Source of the DNA: Desulfovibrio sp. UIB00
GTDB taxonomy: Bacteria; Desulfobacterota; Desulfovibrionia; Desulfovibrionales; Desulfovibrionaceae
Direction of reading: 5' to 3'
Assembly: GCF_022508225.1 (NCBI RefSeq)
Contig: NZ_JAETXJ010000004.1
Span: 1 to 64,000, forward strand
Length of the DNA stretch: 64,000 nt
The notes under the pieces were generated by a model. That model was not told where the DNA came from and did no database searches. It saw only the letters and a program-made list of their open reading frames with translations. Numbering within the stretch: the first letter of the stretch is position 1; each line of letters opens with the position of its first letter. Shown here piece after piece: positions 1-7,769 of this stretch. The position numbers were made by a program, and so were the translations under genes.

Positions 1-512
1 ACACCATCCACGGCTCCATCGGCCCTGATTGCTTTGGCTACCGCACCCCGCTGGATGCTTATTCGCTTTCCTACCACAACTACTTTGGCGCGCTCATGGG
101 CGCGCTGCCGAATGGCCGCAAAGCCGGTGTCGCTCTCACAGACGGCAGCGTTTCGGCCACCCCGGGCACAGACCATGAAGGCATCACGGCGCTTATCAAG
201 GCTGGCGCACAGGCTATCGACACCGTGCGGTATGGCGCAAACCACTTCAACGTCAAGCTCACGCCTGCTGCTCTGGCTGGCCCCGCCGGCGAAAGGCTGC
301 TGGTTTCACTTATAAAAACCTATTGCGACTTTGATGGTTCGCACATCCAGTTCAACTGCGTTTCCTCCGAAACGCTTAAAGACGCGCAGAAAAAGCCGGA
401 GGATTACCGCAACCTGGTGGTTCGCGTGGCTGGCTTCAGCGCGTATTTCACCCGGCTGGACAAGGGCGTTCAGAACGAAATCGTCAAGCGCACGGAATAT
501 AATAACTTTTAA
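1..512 (+). CDS. Glycyl radical enzyme, C-terminal part (5' end outside window)
   Basis: The reading frame is open from base 3 to the TAA at 510-512 and gives the last 169 residues of a pyruvate formate-lyase/diol dehydratase-type glycyl radical enzyme. The glycyl radical loop RVAGFSAYF lies near the C-terminus, followed by the usual short tail. The region ALPNGRKAG...DGSVSATPGTD is also typical of the family. The active-site Cys segment lies upstream and is not visible, so the substrate class (choline, isethionate, glycerol, hydroxyproline, aryl acids or other) cannot be decided. The activase gene follows at once on the same strand, which fits an enzyme/activase operon. The family call is firm and the substrate is unknown. 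Confidence 0.9.
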   Translation, partial: TIHGSIGPDCFGYRTPLDAYSLSYHNYFGALMGALPNGRKAGVALTDGSVSATPGTDHEGITALIKAGAQAIDTVRYGANHFNVKLTPAALAGPAGERLLVSLIKTYCDFDGSHIQFNCVSSETLKDAQKKPEDYRNLVVRVAGFSAYFTRLDKGVQNEIVKRTEYNNF

Positions 513-527
513 TCTCTCCTCCATACG

Positions 528-558
528 AGGCCGGGGGGATGTTGCCGCCCCCCGGCCT
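528..558 (+). promoter_or_regulatory. Intercistronic GC-rich hairpin
   Basis: An 11-bp perfect inverted repeat (528-538 with 548-558, loop of 9) lies between the glycyl radical enzyme stop and the activase start. There is no T-run, so it is more likely a processing or stability hairpin, or a weak attenuator that sets the ratio of enzyme to activase. Its function is inferred. Confidence 0.5.
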
Positions 559-586
559 CCCGCTGTGTGGAAGTTCAGGTACAACC

Positions 587-1483
587 ATGAGCCAAGGAAT
601 GATTTATAACATCCAGCGTATGTCCATTCAGGACGGGCCGGGGATACGCACCACCGTTTTTCTCAAAGGGTGCCCGCTACGATGTTTATGGTGCAGCAAT
701 CCTGAATCTCAGCAGGTTGCCCCGCAGCTTCTGGTTTTCAGCGACCTTTGCACAGGATGCGGCGCCTGCCTGGCCGCCTGCCCCAGTGGTGCGGCAATGC
801 GCCAGGAAGACGGAAAATGCGGAAAAATCGCTGAAAAATGCACATCTTGTGGTGCCTGTGCGGCAGTTTGCCCCAACAGGGCCAGAGAAATCAGCGGCAA
901 GACAATGACCGTTGATGAGGTAATGGAGATTGTCCACAGGGATTCAGCTTTTTATGCAAATTCCGGCGGCGGAGTCACCTTTGGCGGTGGTGAGCCAACA
1001 ATGGGCGGAGATTTTTTCATTGATCTGTTGCAGACAGCCCACGATGACGCACTGCATACCGCAGTGGACACCTGCGGGTTCTGTCCTGAAGACCGCTTTG
1101 AAAAAACCCTGAAGCTTGCCGACCTGCTGCTGTTTGACTGCAAGCACATGGACCCGGTGCAGCACAAAGAACTTACAGGGCAGGACAACGCTCTTATTCT
1201 GAAAAATCTGCAATCTGCACTTCTCTCGGGTATTGAGGTGCGAATCCGTATGCCACTTATGCCGGGCTTAAATGACAGCGATGAGAATTTTGCTGCCATG
1301 TCCAGCTTTTTGAACAAATTCGGGCAACAAAACATAGAAATCATGCCTTGCCACATGTTTGGTACCAGCAAATACAGGGCGTTAAACAAGCCATTGCCGC
1401 CTGTGAGCCAATATACACCAGATTCGCTTGAAAAAACGCTGATCAGGATGAAAAGGCATGGTTTGAAGTATACTATCATATAG
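587..1483 (+). CDS. Glycyl-radical enzyme activating protein (radical SAM)
   Basis: This 298-residue protein would put the glycyl radical on the enzyme encoded just upstream, using S-adenosylmethionine and a reduced 4Fe-4S cluster. The radical-SAM motif CPLRCLWC (CxxxCxxC) is near residue 30. It is followed by an inserted two-cluster ferredoxin domain with CTGCGACLAACP and CTSCGACAAVCP, as in activases of the glycerol/choline/isethionate group rather than the short pyruvate formate-lyase activase. The SAM-binding GGGEPTMGG segment is present. The ATG at 587 gives a normal N-terminus (MSQGMIYNIQRMSIQDGPG); an upstream ATG at 539 would add 16 unlikely residues. It lies 74 bases after the enzyme and its stop overlaps the Shine-Dalgarno of the next gene. 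Confidence 0.92.
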   Translation: MSQGMIYNIQRMSIQDGPGIRTTVFLKGCPLRCLWCSNPESQQVAPQLLVFSDLCTGCGACLAACPSGAAMRQEDGKCGKIAEKCTSCGACAAVCPNRAREISGKTMTVDEVMEIVHRDSAFYANSGGGVTFGGGEPTMGGDFFIDLLQTAHDDALHTAVDTCGFCPEDRFEKTLKLADLLLFDCKHMDPVQHKELTGQDNALILKNLQSALLSGIEVRIRMPLMPGLNDSDENFAAMSSFLNKFGQQNIEIMPCHMFGTSKYRALNKPLPPVSQYTPDSLEKTLIRMKRHGLKYTII

Positions 1484-1491
1484 GAGGTAAA

Positions 1492-1779
1492 ATGTTCTCA
1501 GTGGCGATTGATGAAGCAATGCTGCAAAAACTCAGCGGCATGCTTCAGGACGAAGATGAAGGAACCAGCGTCAGGCTCAGGGAATATAAAGTCGGCGGAG
1601 GCTGACATTCAAAAATCGTACTCGGTCTGGGTATGGACGAGCCAGATGAAGATGAAGACGAGCAGATTTCTGTAGGCAATGTGCCGTTTACGGCAGAAAA
1701 AGATTTTCTGCTCAAACACGGCAGGGCCTTCACACTTTCTTATGTTGAAGGTCAAGGGGTAGTCGTGGCTCCGGCGTAA
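1492..1779 (+). CDS. IscA/HesB-like small protein, probable selenoprotein (in-frame TGA = Sec38)
   Basis: From the ATG at 1492 (Shine-Dalgarno AGGAGGT, good spacing) the frame runs 95 codons to TAA at 1777-1779, with one internal TGA at 1603-1605. The surrounding protein is KVGGG-U-HSKIVLGLGMD. The next gene has KVGGGCHSQITLGLGMD at the same residue, so TGA replaces the conserved Cys38. The downstream part is intact and clearly homologous (FTAEKDFLLKHG). A possible bacterial SECIS stem-loop (ctcggtc/ggacgag, one mismatch, 7-base loop) starts 15 bases after the TGA. HesB-like selenoproteins are a known family. The role is inferred as a thiol/selenol or iron-sulfur-related partner of the glycyl radical operon. 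The alternative is a nonsense mutation. Confidence 0.82.
1621..1641 (+). promoter_or_regulatory. Candidate bacterial SECIS element
   Basis: A stem of four pairs, one G-A mismatch and two more pairs (one a G-U wobble) closes a loop TGGGTAT, about 22 bases from the in-frame TGA. An alternative pairing (TCTGG with CCAGA) is also possible. The position fits bacterial SECIS elements, but the fold is modest and no folding program was run. Confidence 0.4.
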
Positions 1780-1859
1780 TAATGCTCTGGGGCATCCTCC
1801 CGTGCCGATACGCAACGCTCTCATATACGAAATAAAATCCGACACTGCGGAGGTTTCAC

Positions 1860-2153
1860 ATGTTTAAAGTTACAATAGATGATGCAATGCTGCAAAAGCT
1901 GCGCACAATGCTGGAAGAAGAAGACGAAGGCACTTGCGTACGGCTTCGTGAATACAAGGTCGGCGGCGGATGCCATTCCCAAATTACTCTTGGTCTTGGG
2001 ATGGATGCACCAGACGCTGAAGAGGACGAGCAGACCCAGATTCACGGCGTTCCTTTCGTGGCAGAAAAAGACTTTCTGCTGAAGCACGGCAACGCATTTT
2101 CCCTTTCATTCAGTGGGGATAAGGGCGTAGTTGTTACGGCAACAGCGGAATAG
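1860..2153 (+). CDS. IscA/HesB-like small protein, cysteine form
   Basis: This 97-residue protein is a tandem paralogue of the gene just upstream, with the same length and layout (MFKVTIDDAMLQKL..., EDEGTCVRLREYKVGGGC, VPFVAEKDFLLKHG). Cys38 stands where the first copy has TGA. A second Cys at position 26 is Ser in the first copy. The fold is that of the iron-sulfur carrier family, but the C-terminal CGC motif of classical IscA is absent, so cluster transfer is not assured. A Shine-Dalgarno GGAGG precedes the ATG. It is the last gene before a strong terminator. Confidence 0.85.
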   Translation: MFKVTIDDAMLQKLRTMLEEEDEGTCVRLREYKVGGGCHSQITLGLGMDAPDAEEDEQTQIHGVPFVAEKDFLLKHGNAFSLSFSGDKGVVVTATAE

Positions 2154-2172
2154 TGTTTCCGCCATTACGCCG

Positions 2173-2222
2173 TGTACGCCAAAAGCCCCGCTCCGTTACT
2201 GGAGCGGGGCTTTTGGCGTACA
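2173..2222. terminator. Bidirectional terminator, 22-bp perfect stem
   Basis: A perfect 22-bp inverted repeat (2173-2194 and 2201-2222) closes a 6-base loop, with an AAAA/TTTT block inside the stem. It lies between the convergent HesB-like gene and EamA gene and can terminate both. Confidence 0.9.
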
Positions 2223-2278
2223 TTCGCCCGCACATCGATTGCATATTCCTGAAAAGTTGCAACCTCTTGGATGTGCAA

Positions 2279-3184
2279 TCAATCCAATACTGATCGCCTG
2301 CCATCACAGGGTGACTTGTGTGACGACGCAATCAAAAAAATCATGCTAATCAAAATACAAGATAATCCCAGCAGAGTTTGTTGAGTGCATGGTTCGTCAA
2401 GCACCATAAAACCAAGCACGGCTGCCCCGATAGGTTCGGCAAGCCCCAACGTGGAAGTCACAGCCGCAGAAGTGGTTTTCATGCCGTAGAGCACCAGGGT
2501 AAATGAGAGGCTGGTTGTCAAGGTGGCAAGATCTGCGGCGACCAACGCCCCACGCGGCGTCAAGAGCCATCCAAGCGGCTGCGTACAGAGCAGGGGCGCA
2601 AGACTCAGCCCCCCGATCAGAAAGATGACCGTCATGATCTGCGATGGGTCATGCCGTTGCAGCATCGGCTTGATGGTCACAAGAAATACAGCGTAGCTGC
2701 ATGCCGCAAGCACAGCCAGCCCCAGCCCCGGCATACTGAACTGCCCTTGGCTGCCTGCACCCAGCGTCAGCACCGCAAGGCCGCACAAGGCCAAGGCCGT
2801 GCCAGCATACCAGACTCTGGCAGGTTTCTCTTTCAAAAAAAACCATCCAAGAATTCCCACGACTATGGGGCAACCGCCAATAGCAACCATTGTGCATACG
2901 GCCACCCCAATCTGCTTGCAGGCTTCAAAAAAAAAGAGCTGATAGCCAGTCAGCCCTGCGGCAGAAATAACGATATACAATTTCGGCCAGCCAGCCGGTC
3001 GGGGGGTGTTGCGTGAAATCAGCCCCCACAGCAAAAGCACCAGCCCCCCGCCCAGAAGGCGGATGGCGCCGACGGCAAGGGGCGTAACACCTTCCGGCGC
3101 AAGGGCCTGTGCCGTGCCGGAAGTGCTTGCGCAAAACGCGCCGCACAAAATAGCCAACGGCGCTTTAAGAGAATATAAAGACAT
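2279..3184 (-). CDS. EamA-family (drug/metabolite transporter superfamily) permease
   Basis: This 301-residue protein of about ten hydrophobic segments has the two-repeat EamA layout. The N-terminal LAILCGAFCASTSGTAQ...AIRLLGGGLVLL and the C-terminal TTSLSFTLVLYGMKTTSAAVTSTLGLAEPIGAAVLGFMVLDE are characteristic. It sits in the inner membrane and probably exports a metabolite or amino acid; the substrate is unknown. It is transcribed leftward towards the 22-bp terminator and has no partner gene, although a permease gene follows upstream on the same strand. Confidence 0.85.
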   Translation of the reverse strand: MSLYSLKAPLAILCGAFCASTSGTAQALAPEGVTPLAVGAIRLLGGGLVLLLWGLISRNTPRPAGWPKLYIVISAAGLTGYQLFFFEACKQIGVAVCTMVAIGGCPIVVGILGWFFLKEKPARVWYAGTALALCGLAVLTLGAGSQGQFSMPGLGLAVLAACSYAVFLVTIKPMLQRHDPSQIMTVIFLIGGLSLAPLLCTQPLGWLLTPRGALVAADLATLTTSLSFTLVLYGMKTTSAAVTSTLGLAEPIGAAVLGFMVLDEPCTQQTLLGLSCILISMIFLIASSHKSPCDGRRSVLD

Positions 3185-3297
3185 GACGGTGTCTCCATAT
3201 TGAAAGCAATGTACCCCTTGTCTGATTCGGCAAGGGGTACATTTTACTTTTTTGAAGGGATTATCCGACAGGTTTAATCCTGTGGCAGGTTGCAGGC

Positions 3298-4764
3298 CTA
3301 AGAGGTGAAGTACACAGCAATATCTTTACTGCCCAGAATATTTTCCCTGACTTCAACTTCCGGAAGGGAAACCCAGTTTTTCTTACTGGTACTGTAGAAA
3401 ATAAATCCGAGCACTATCCAGATGCCAAGGCAGGCAAAGGGTGCACCGCCGATAAGGGCCGGAGAGCCGGGGATAAGCAGGAGCACAATGCACAGTACGG
3501 CGGTGATGGTTCCGATAGCGCAGCAAAGCAGCTTGAAGGCCTTGTTGGGAACATTAACACCACCATTGATGACGCGGCGGGCGGCCAGGCAGGTAAAGAG
3601 ATAGCCGATGCCCGTACCAACGGAGCTCATATCAACCGTCCAGGCGATAGCCGAACGACCAGCGAATGGTGTCAGAAGCGTGATGATGACGATAAAGAGC
3701 ACCGCGTTGTAAGGCGTGTGGTACTTGGGATGGATTTTGCCAAACCATTCGGGAAGGATCCGGCTGCGGGACATGCTGAGCAGCAAACGGCTGGCCGCGA
3801 TAAAGAACCCGTTGATGCCTGTAAGGACTGCACCAAATACGGCGCATGCAAGAACAACACTGCCGAACCGGCCAAAGGCCATGGTTGCCACTTCGCCAGC
3901 GCCCCAGGCGGCACCGCCGGTTGCGCGCTGCGCATCCAGTTTTGCCAGCATTTCCGGATAGGATATAGCCATACCCACTGCAAGCATTACCATGGCGTAC
4001 AGGATAACGCCTACGACAATGGCAATTATCATGATGTTTCTTGCCCGGGCGGGGTCAAAGGAAAACTCTTCTGCCGCCTGGGGAACGGTATCAAATCCGA
4101 CGAAAAGGAAGGGGGAAATGGCAAAAATCAGGAGCACGCAAGACAGAGGCGTACCATTCTCTGAAAAACCGGGAGTAAGATTACTCAATTGACTCGAATC
4201 CAGAGCAACCACACCAGCAAACAGCGCGACAATGCCAATTGTCAGCATAAAAGCCAAAACAAGCTGAATTTTGCCTGCTATGCCAATGCCCCGGTAGTTG
4301 ATCCAGCCAAAAATCAGGGTTCCGGCCGTCATCAACAGCACTTCTCCTGTGTATACCTGCCATCCGGCTATGGCATACAACGGGCCGAATTCAAAAATAC
4401 CTGGGAACAGAAACCGAAAGATCACCGACAGCGCGGCGATATCAATGGCCACAATGGCTATGTAACCGATTACAAGCGCCCATCCGCAGACAAACGCGGC
4501 TGTGGGGCCAAAACCGATATAAGCATAAGCAAATGCGCCGCCTGCCACAGGCGCGTACTTGATCATATAGCTAAGACACACTGCAACAAAACAAATAAGG
4601 AACGCACCGATCATGAAGCCGTAAAGCGTTCCAAGCGGCCCGGCCTTGGGCAGAAACATATCCCCCGGCAACACAAAGCAACCCCAGCCGACAATGGAGC
4701 CCAGCGCCAATGCGCAAACCTGCATTGGCGATAGTGTTTTTTCAAGCTGAACCTGTTCCGACAT
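3298..4764 (-). CDS. APC-superfamily amino-acid permease
   Basis: This 488-residue protein has about twelve membrane segments. The start (LSPMQVCALALGSIVGWGCFVLPGD) is the typical first helix of APC permeases, and FAISPFLFVGFDTVPQAAEEF matches the family's sixth helix. It probably imports an amino acid or amine at the inner membrane with proton or sodium coupling. The gene stands alone, 113 bases upstream of the EamA gene on the same strand and divergent from the DUF4125 gene. The substrate cannot be read from the sequence. Confidence 0.88.
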   Translation of the reverse strand: MSEQVQLEKTLSPMQVCALALGSIVGWGCFVLPGDMFLPKAGPLGTLYGFMIGAFLICFVAVCLSYMIKYAPVAGGAFAYAYIGFGPTAAFVCGWALVIGYIAIVAIDIAALSVIFRFLFPGIFEFGPLYAIAGWQVYTGEVLLMTAGTLIFGWINYRGIGIAGKIQLVLAFMLTIGIVALFAGVVALDSSQLSNLTPGFSENGTPLSCVLLIFAISPFLFVGFDTVPQAAEEFSFDPARARNIMIIAIVVGVILYAMVMLAVGMAISYPEMLAKLDAQRATGGAAWGAGEVATMAFGRFGSVVLACAVFGAVLTGINGFFIAASRLLLSMSRSRILPEWFGKIHPKYHTPYNAVLFIVIITLLTPFAGRSAIAWTVDMSSVGTGIGYLFTCLAARRVINGGVNVPNKAFKLLCCAIGTITAVLCIVLLLIPGSPALIGGAPFACLGIWIVLGFIFYSTSKKNWVSLPEVEVRENILGSKDIAVYFTS

Positions 4765-5238
4765 AATAGTACTCCCAGCACTAAAGAGTGGGCCAGAGAA
4801 TCTGCTTCGACAATTGCATCGTGCACCCCGGGGGATGTCGAAACAAAATTCACTGGCTGTTGCACCTGTCCACTGGTTATTCCCTCATGTAGCTGCCGGC
4901 TGGGAATAACTGTCTTCGTGACTGTTGAGCAAAGGCTGTGCCAAATAGTGAAAAAAATCTCCAGAACAGTCTGACTACCGCAATATGTAGGCATATTGGT
5001 CTATTAGTATGAAAAATCATTAGCTTCCATAAACTATTTTTTATATTTCGATGAATTTTTTCCTTTTTGCAAAAATTTTTTTCTCATTTTGAAATACTAC
5101 AATTTATTGGCGGCGTTCAACGACTTGCAAAAGCCACTAATCGCTCTGGCACTGTATTTGCTTAACGACATCATGTGAATTTGGTTACAAATTCCGAAGC
5201 AACAATTCATTTCAACCTTTTTAAGACATGGAGCAAAA
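4765..5238. other. AT-rich intergenic control region
   Basis: These 474 bases separate the divergent permease and DUF4125 genes. The stretch 5000-5100 is very AT-rich and probably holds promoters for both. No coding region, RNA gene or clear riboswitch was recognised. Confidence 0.5.
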
Positions 5239-5778
5239 ATGACTAACAGCAACGACGCATCCATCATCAGTGAAATAATCGCTTTGGAGCTGAAAATGTT
5301 CCAGGCAGTTAATAATCTAGGTGGCAAGGCGGACTGCCAAAATCAGCCTGAAGCTTTCTGCACCATGCGTCAGATTGTATATGAAGTTCTCTCACCACAG
5401 GTTCTTGCGGCATGGCTGAGTGATCTGAGAGATGCTGAACGCGCAGGCCGAAACGTAATGACGGAAAAATACGCGTTGATGTGTGGAAGTATTGAAATGC
5501 CCGAAATCTCCCAAGCCATAAAGAGCATAATTTCTTGCGAACTGGCATGGCTTCAGACTGCGGTGAAGAAACATCCCGATTATTTTGGCGGCAATGATGC
5601 AGATTTTTGTCGGTATCTGCTGTGCGAATTGCTGATGTATTCAGAAACAACTCTGAACGCATATGCGCAATGCATTGACGATGCTCAATCCACAGGGCGG
5701 AACCTTGTTCTGGAACGGATTGAAAATATAAAAAAACTTTTATGTTCCAATGCTATACACGCACCATCAGTACACTGA
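5239..5778 (+). CDS. DUF4125-like protein
   Basis: This 179-residue soluble protein has two similar halves. It begins SIISEIIALELKMFQAVNN and contains CQNQPEAFCTMRQIVYEVLS, GRNVMTEKYALM, SIISCELAWLQT and YSETTLNAYAQCIDDA. This pattern (EIIxxELxMFxxV, CQxxPxxFxxMR, GRNLMTEKYA) is what I recall of the uncharacterised DUF4125 family from anaerobes. The function is unknown. The Shine-Dalgarno GGAG precedes the ATG. It lies 45 bases before the TauE-like gene and probably shares its transcript. Confidence 0.72.
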   Translation: MTNSNDASIISEIIALELKMFQAVNNLGGKADCQNQPEAFCTMRQIVYEVLSPQVLAAWLSDLRDAERAGRNVMTEKYALMCGSIEMPEISQAIKSIISCELAWLQTAVKKHPDYFGGNDADFCRYLLCELLMYSETTLNAYAQCIDDAQSTGRNLVLERIENIKKLLCSNAIHAPSVH

Positions 5779-5823
5779 CGCAGATTGCTTTGGATCATTT
5801 GAAACAAAAGGAATAAAAATGTT

Positions 5824-6555
5824 ATGGAGTTAGAAGTAATTGTGGTCGTCTGCGCATGGTTCATGGGAGGATTTATTTCTGGAGTCAGCGGAATAGGCGG
5901 CGCCATGTTTGCAGTTCCGATTGCGGCGATGTTCATTCCCATACAGCAGGTTATTGTCCTCAGCTGTATTCTCAACCTTGCCATGGACGGCACGCTGACG
6001 GCTCTGCATTTTCGTTTTTGCCGAGTTGGTGCGTTGGGGCCGCTCCTGGCAGGGACAATACCAGGGTCGGTGGCAGGCCTGTTCATCTTGCAGATGGTTC
6101 CAGGACAAATCTTGCAGGGAATTGTTGGTGTACTGCTGCTGGTATTTCTGCTCTGGCAACAAGTTTTTCGTATTCGTGAAAAAGGAACAGAATCATGGCT
6201 GGTAGGCGGGCTTGCAGGCTGCGCAGCCGGAGTACTTGGAACGGCAATCTCTTTTGATGGGCCACCTGTTGGCGCTTACGGCTTATACGCAGGCTGGCAG
6301 CCGAGGATTTTTCTGGGAACGCTGGGTGTGTTTTTCATACTCAGGGGGACACTCACTTGCGCATTACAGGCATATTCCGGCCTTTATTCACCAGAAGTAA
6401 TTCAATATGCGCTATACGGCTTTCCAGCCACCATACTGGGAACATTCTGCGCATTTCCTGTTGCCAAATGGATTAACCCTGATGCATTTCGCAACATACT
6501 CAAGGTTATTATCGCTACGGCCGCAATTGTTTGCGTTTACCGTGCATTACTTTAA
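5824..6555 (+). CDS. TauE/SafE-family sulfite or organic-anion exporter
   Basis: This 243-residue membrane protein has about eight helices and the family's duplicated GG-rich repeats (FISGVSGIGGAMFAVPIAAMF and GCAAGVLGTAISFDGPPVGAYG). The family moves sulfite, sulfoacetate or other anions across the inner membrane. An ATG at 5820 opens a five-codon frame only, so the start is 5824. It follows the DUF4125 gene closely and converges on the old tRNA-Leu terminator at the left edge of the island. The substrate is inferred only from the family. Confidence 0.85.
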   Translation: MELEVIVVVCAWFMGGFISGVSGIGGAMFAVPIAAMFIPIQQVIVLSCILNLAMDGTLTALHFRFCRVGALGPLLAGTIPGSVAGLFILQMVPGQILQGIVGVLLLVFLLWQQVFRIREKGTESWLVGGLAGCAAGVLGTAISFDGPPVGAYGLYAGWQPRIFLGTLGVFFILRGTLTCALQAYSGLYSPEVIQYALYGFPATILGTFCAFPVAKWINPDAFRNILKVIIATAAIVCVYRALL

Positions 6556-6641
6556 CAGGGAAAACTTGCACGGCCAGTCAAAGGCTACCGCATTACTACC
6601 GTTGCGGGGTTTGGTGCAAGATGGTGCGGAAAAACCAACGG

Positions 6642-6668
6642 AAAAAGGGCCTGCATCACTGCAAGCCC
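6642..6668 (-). terminator. Original tRNA-Leu terminator, now separated from its gene
   Basis: Read on the minus strand, directly after the duplicated tRNA-Leu end, is a 9-bp hairpin with one mismatch followed by five T. This is the form of a tRNA terminator. It now sits about 21.8 kb from the intact tRNA, which suggests that the island split the tRNA from it. Confidence 0.7.
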
Positions 6669-6695
6669 TTGATTTAACTTGGTACCGGGAGCGAG
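6669..6695. repeat. Left attachment-site repeat (27 bp, tRNA-Leu 3' end)
   Basis: These 27 bases are identical to 28490-28516. They hold the last 16 bases of tRNA-Leu, including the CCA triplet, and 11 bases beyond. This is the classic trace of tyrosine-integrase insertion into a tRNA 3' end. The island side is to the right. Confidence 0.88.
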
Positions 6696-6968
6696 TGCCA
6701 TTTATTAAATATAACACACCTAAATATAAATATAAAAGCAATTCAATAAAAAAAGTTGCCCCTAAAGTTGCCCCCTTTTTTATTCGGCACCCTACTGGCG
6801 AAGGTATTGCAGATTGAGTAGGTGAGAGTACAAGAATACCTATGGTTAACCATGCCACTACCTGCTCTTTCTTATATCACCAGCTCAAATTCTGGCAGGT
6901 TAACTTCATGCTTGCACCACAAATAAAATACAATTCGACACAAATGATGTTTGCCTAAGGAGAAATCA
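6696..6968. other. Island left edge, no gene seen
   Basis: This stretch is AT-rich with a direct repeat of gttgcccc (about 6757 and 6769). No convincing coding region was found. The end of the segment carries the Shine-Dalgarno of the next gene. Confidence 0.4.
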
Positions 6969-7415
6969 ATGCCGACAATTAAGGATGTGCTTACTCTCGC
7001 TAATATCCGTAAAGATTTGAGATTTTTTCTTCATAGATTAGCAATAGGTGTAATTATTTTGGGGTTTGCACCTGATGAAGTTTTGCGTCCAATGCATGAC
7101 CCTTGGGGATTTCTATCGAAGAATTTGTATTTAGTGTTTTTTTTGCTTGCCCTCATTATAATAATGACCATTTTTTCCTTATGTAAACCTCAAATCGCAC
7201 ATTTTAAAAAAGTACAATATGAGTTTGTTGAATTAAGTAAAACTACATTTTCGATTTTTAGGGGGGTAATGATTGTGTGCATTCCTGCCTATCTAGTGTG
7301 GACTATTAAAGATAACAGTTGTTTATATTTATTTAGCATGATTGCATTTATTTTTTTTATAGAATTTTATACATCTTTATCCTTTGGCCTTAAAGATTAC
7401 AATGACAGTTTTTAA
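6969..7415 (+). CDS. AT-rich four-helix membrane protein, unknown
   Basis: This 148-residue protein has four predicted membrane segments (around LAIGVIILGF, LVFFLLALIIIMTIF, GVMIVCIPAYLVW and FSMIAFIFFIEFY) and a basic N-terminus. The ATG at 6969 is chosen because AAGGAGA lies six bases upstream; an ATG at 6951 lies before that site. Its base composition is far more AT-rich than its neighbours, which points to recent transfer with the island. I do not recognise the family. Membrane-bound toxins or superinfection-exclusion proteins of prophages can look like this, but that is a guess. Confidence 0.65.
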   Translation: MPTIKDVLTLANIRKDLRFFLHRLAIGVIILGFAPDEVLRPMHDPWGFLSKNLYLVFFLLALIIIMTIFSLCKPQIAHFKKVQYEFVELSKTTFSIFRGVMIVCIPAYLVWTIKDNSCLYLFSMIAFIFFIEFYTSLSFGLKDYNDSF

Positions 7416-7520
7416 CGATTATTATTACGGAGCTAAATTTTTTTAAAAAGGCCATGGAATTCCTCCAGAAGCACTAATCACAAAGTCGCTGTAATTTAGA
7501 GCTAGTCCATAAAAAACCCC

Positions 7521-7555
7521 AAATCCCGGCCCATGTACTGAGTCGGGATTTTTAT
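7521..7555. terminator. Hairpin terminator between convergent island genes
   Basis: An 8-bp stem (7521-7528 with 7544-7551) is followed by a T-rich run on the plus strand and has an A-run on the other side. It can end both the AT-rich gene and the minus-strand prophage-like genes. Confidence 0.65.
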
Positions 7556-7571
7556 TTAGGCTGTCAAGCTG

Positions 7572-7769
7572 TTACTGTGGGGCATCCTCTGGTGCGTCAA
7601 GCTCCGCGTGGACTTTCCCGGCTGCGAGGGCAATCAGGCTTAATCCCGCAGACAGAGTGCACCATCTGTCACCATCCACATTAAAAACCGTTTCTTCCAG
7701 AACTTTCATCATGCCTTGCGCCTGCCACTGGATAGCTTCCACGGCCTCCTTGATCTCGACCTTATTCAT
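7572..7769 (-). CDS. Small prophage-like protein (65 aa)
   Basis: This short acidic, helical protein (MNKVEIKEAVEAIQWQAQ...) is the last of four tightly overlapping minus-strand genes. Its ATG overlaps the stop of the upstream gene by four bases (ATGA), which indicates translational coupling. Small overlapping genes of this sort are typical of prophages and mobile islands. No family was recognised. Confidence 0.6.
   Translation of the reverse strand: MNKVEIKEAVEAIQWQAQGMMKVLEETVFNVDGDRWCTLSAGLSLIALAAGKVHAELDAPEDAPQ

Noticed and set aside
1603-1605. In-frame TGA as a simple nonsense mutation
   Set aside because: TGA replaces exactly the conserved Cys, the frame beyond it is intact and homologous to the neighbour, and HesB-like selenoproteins are known. 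It remains the main alternative.
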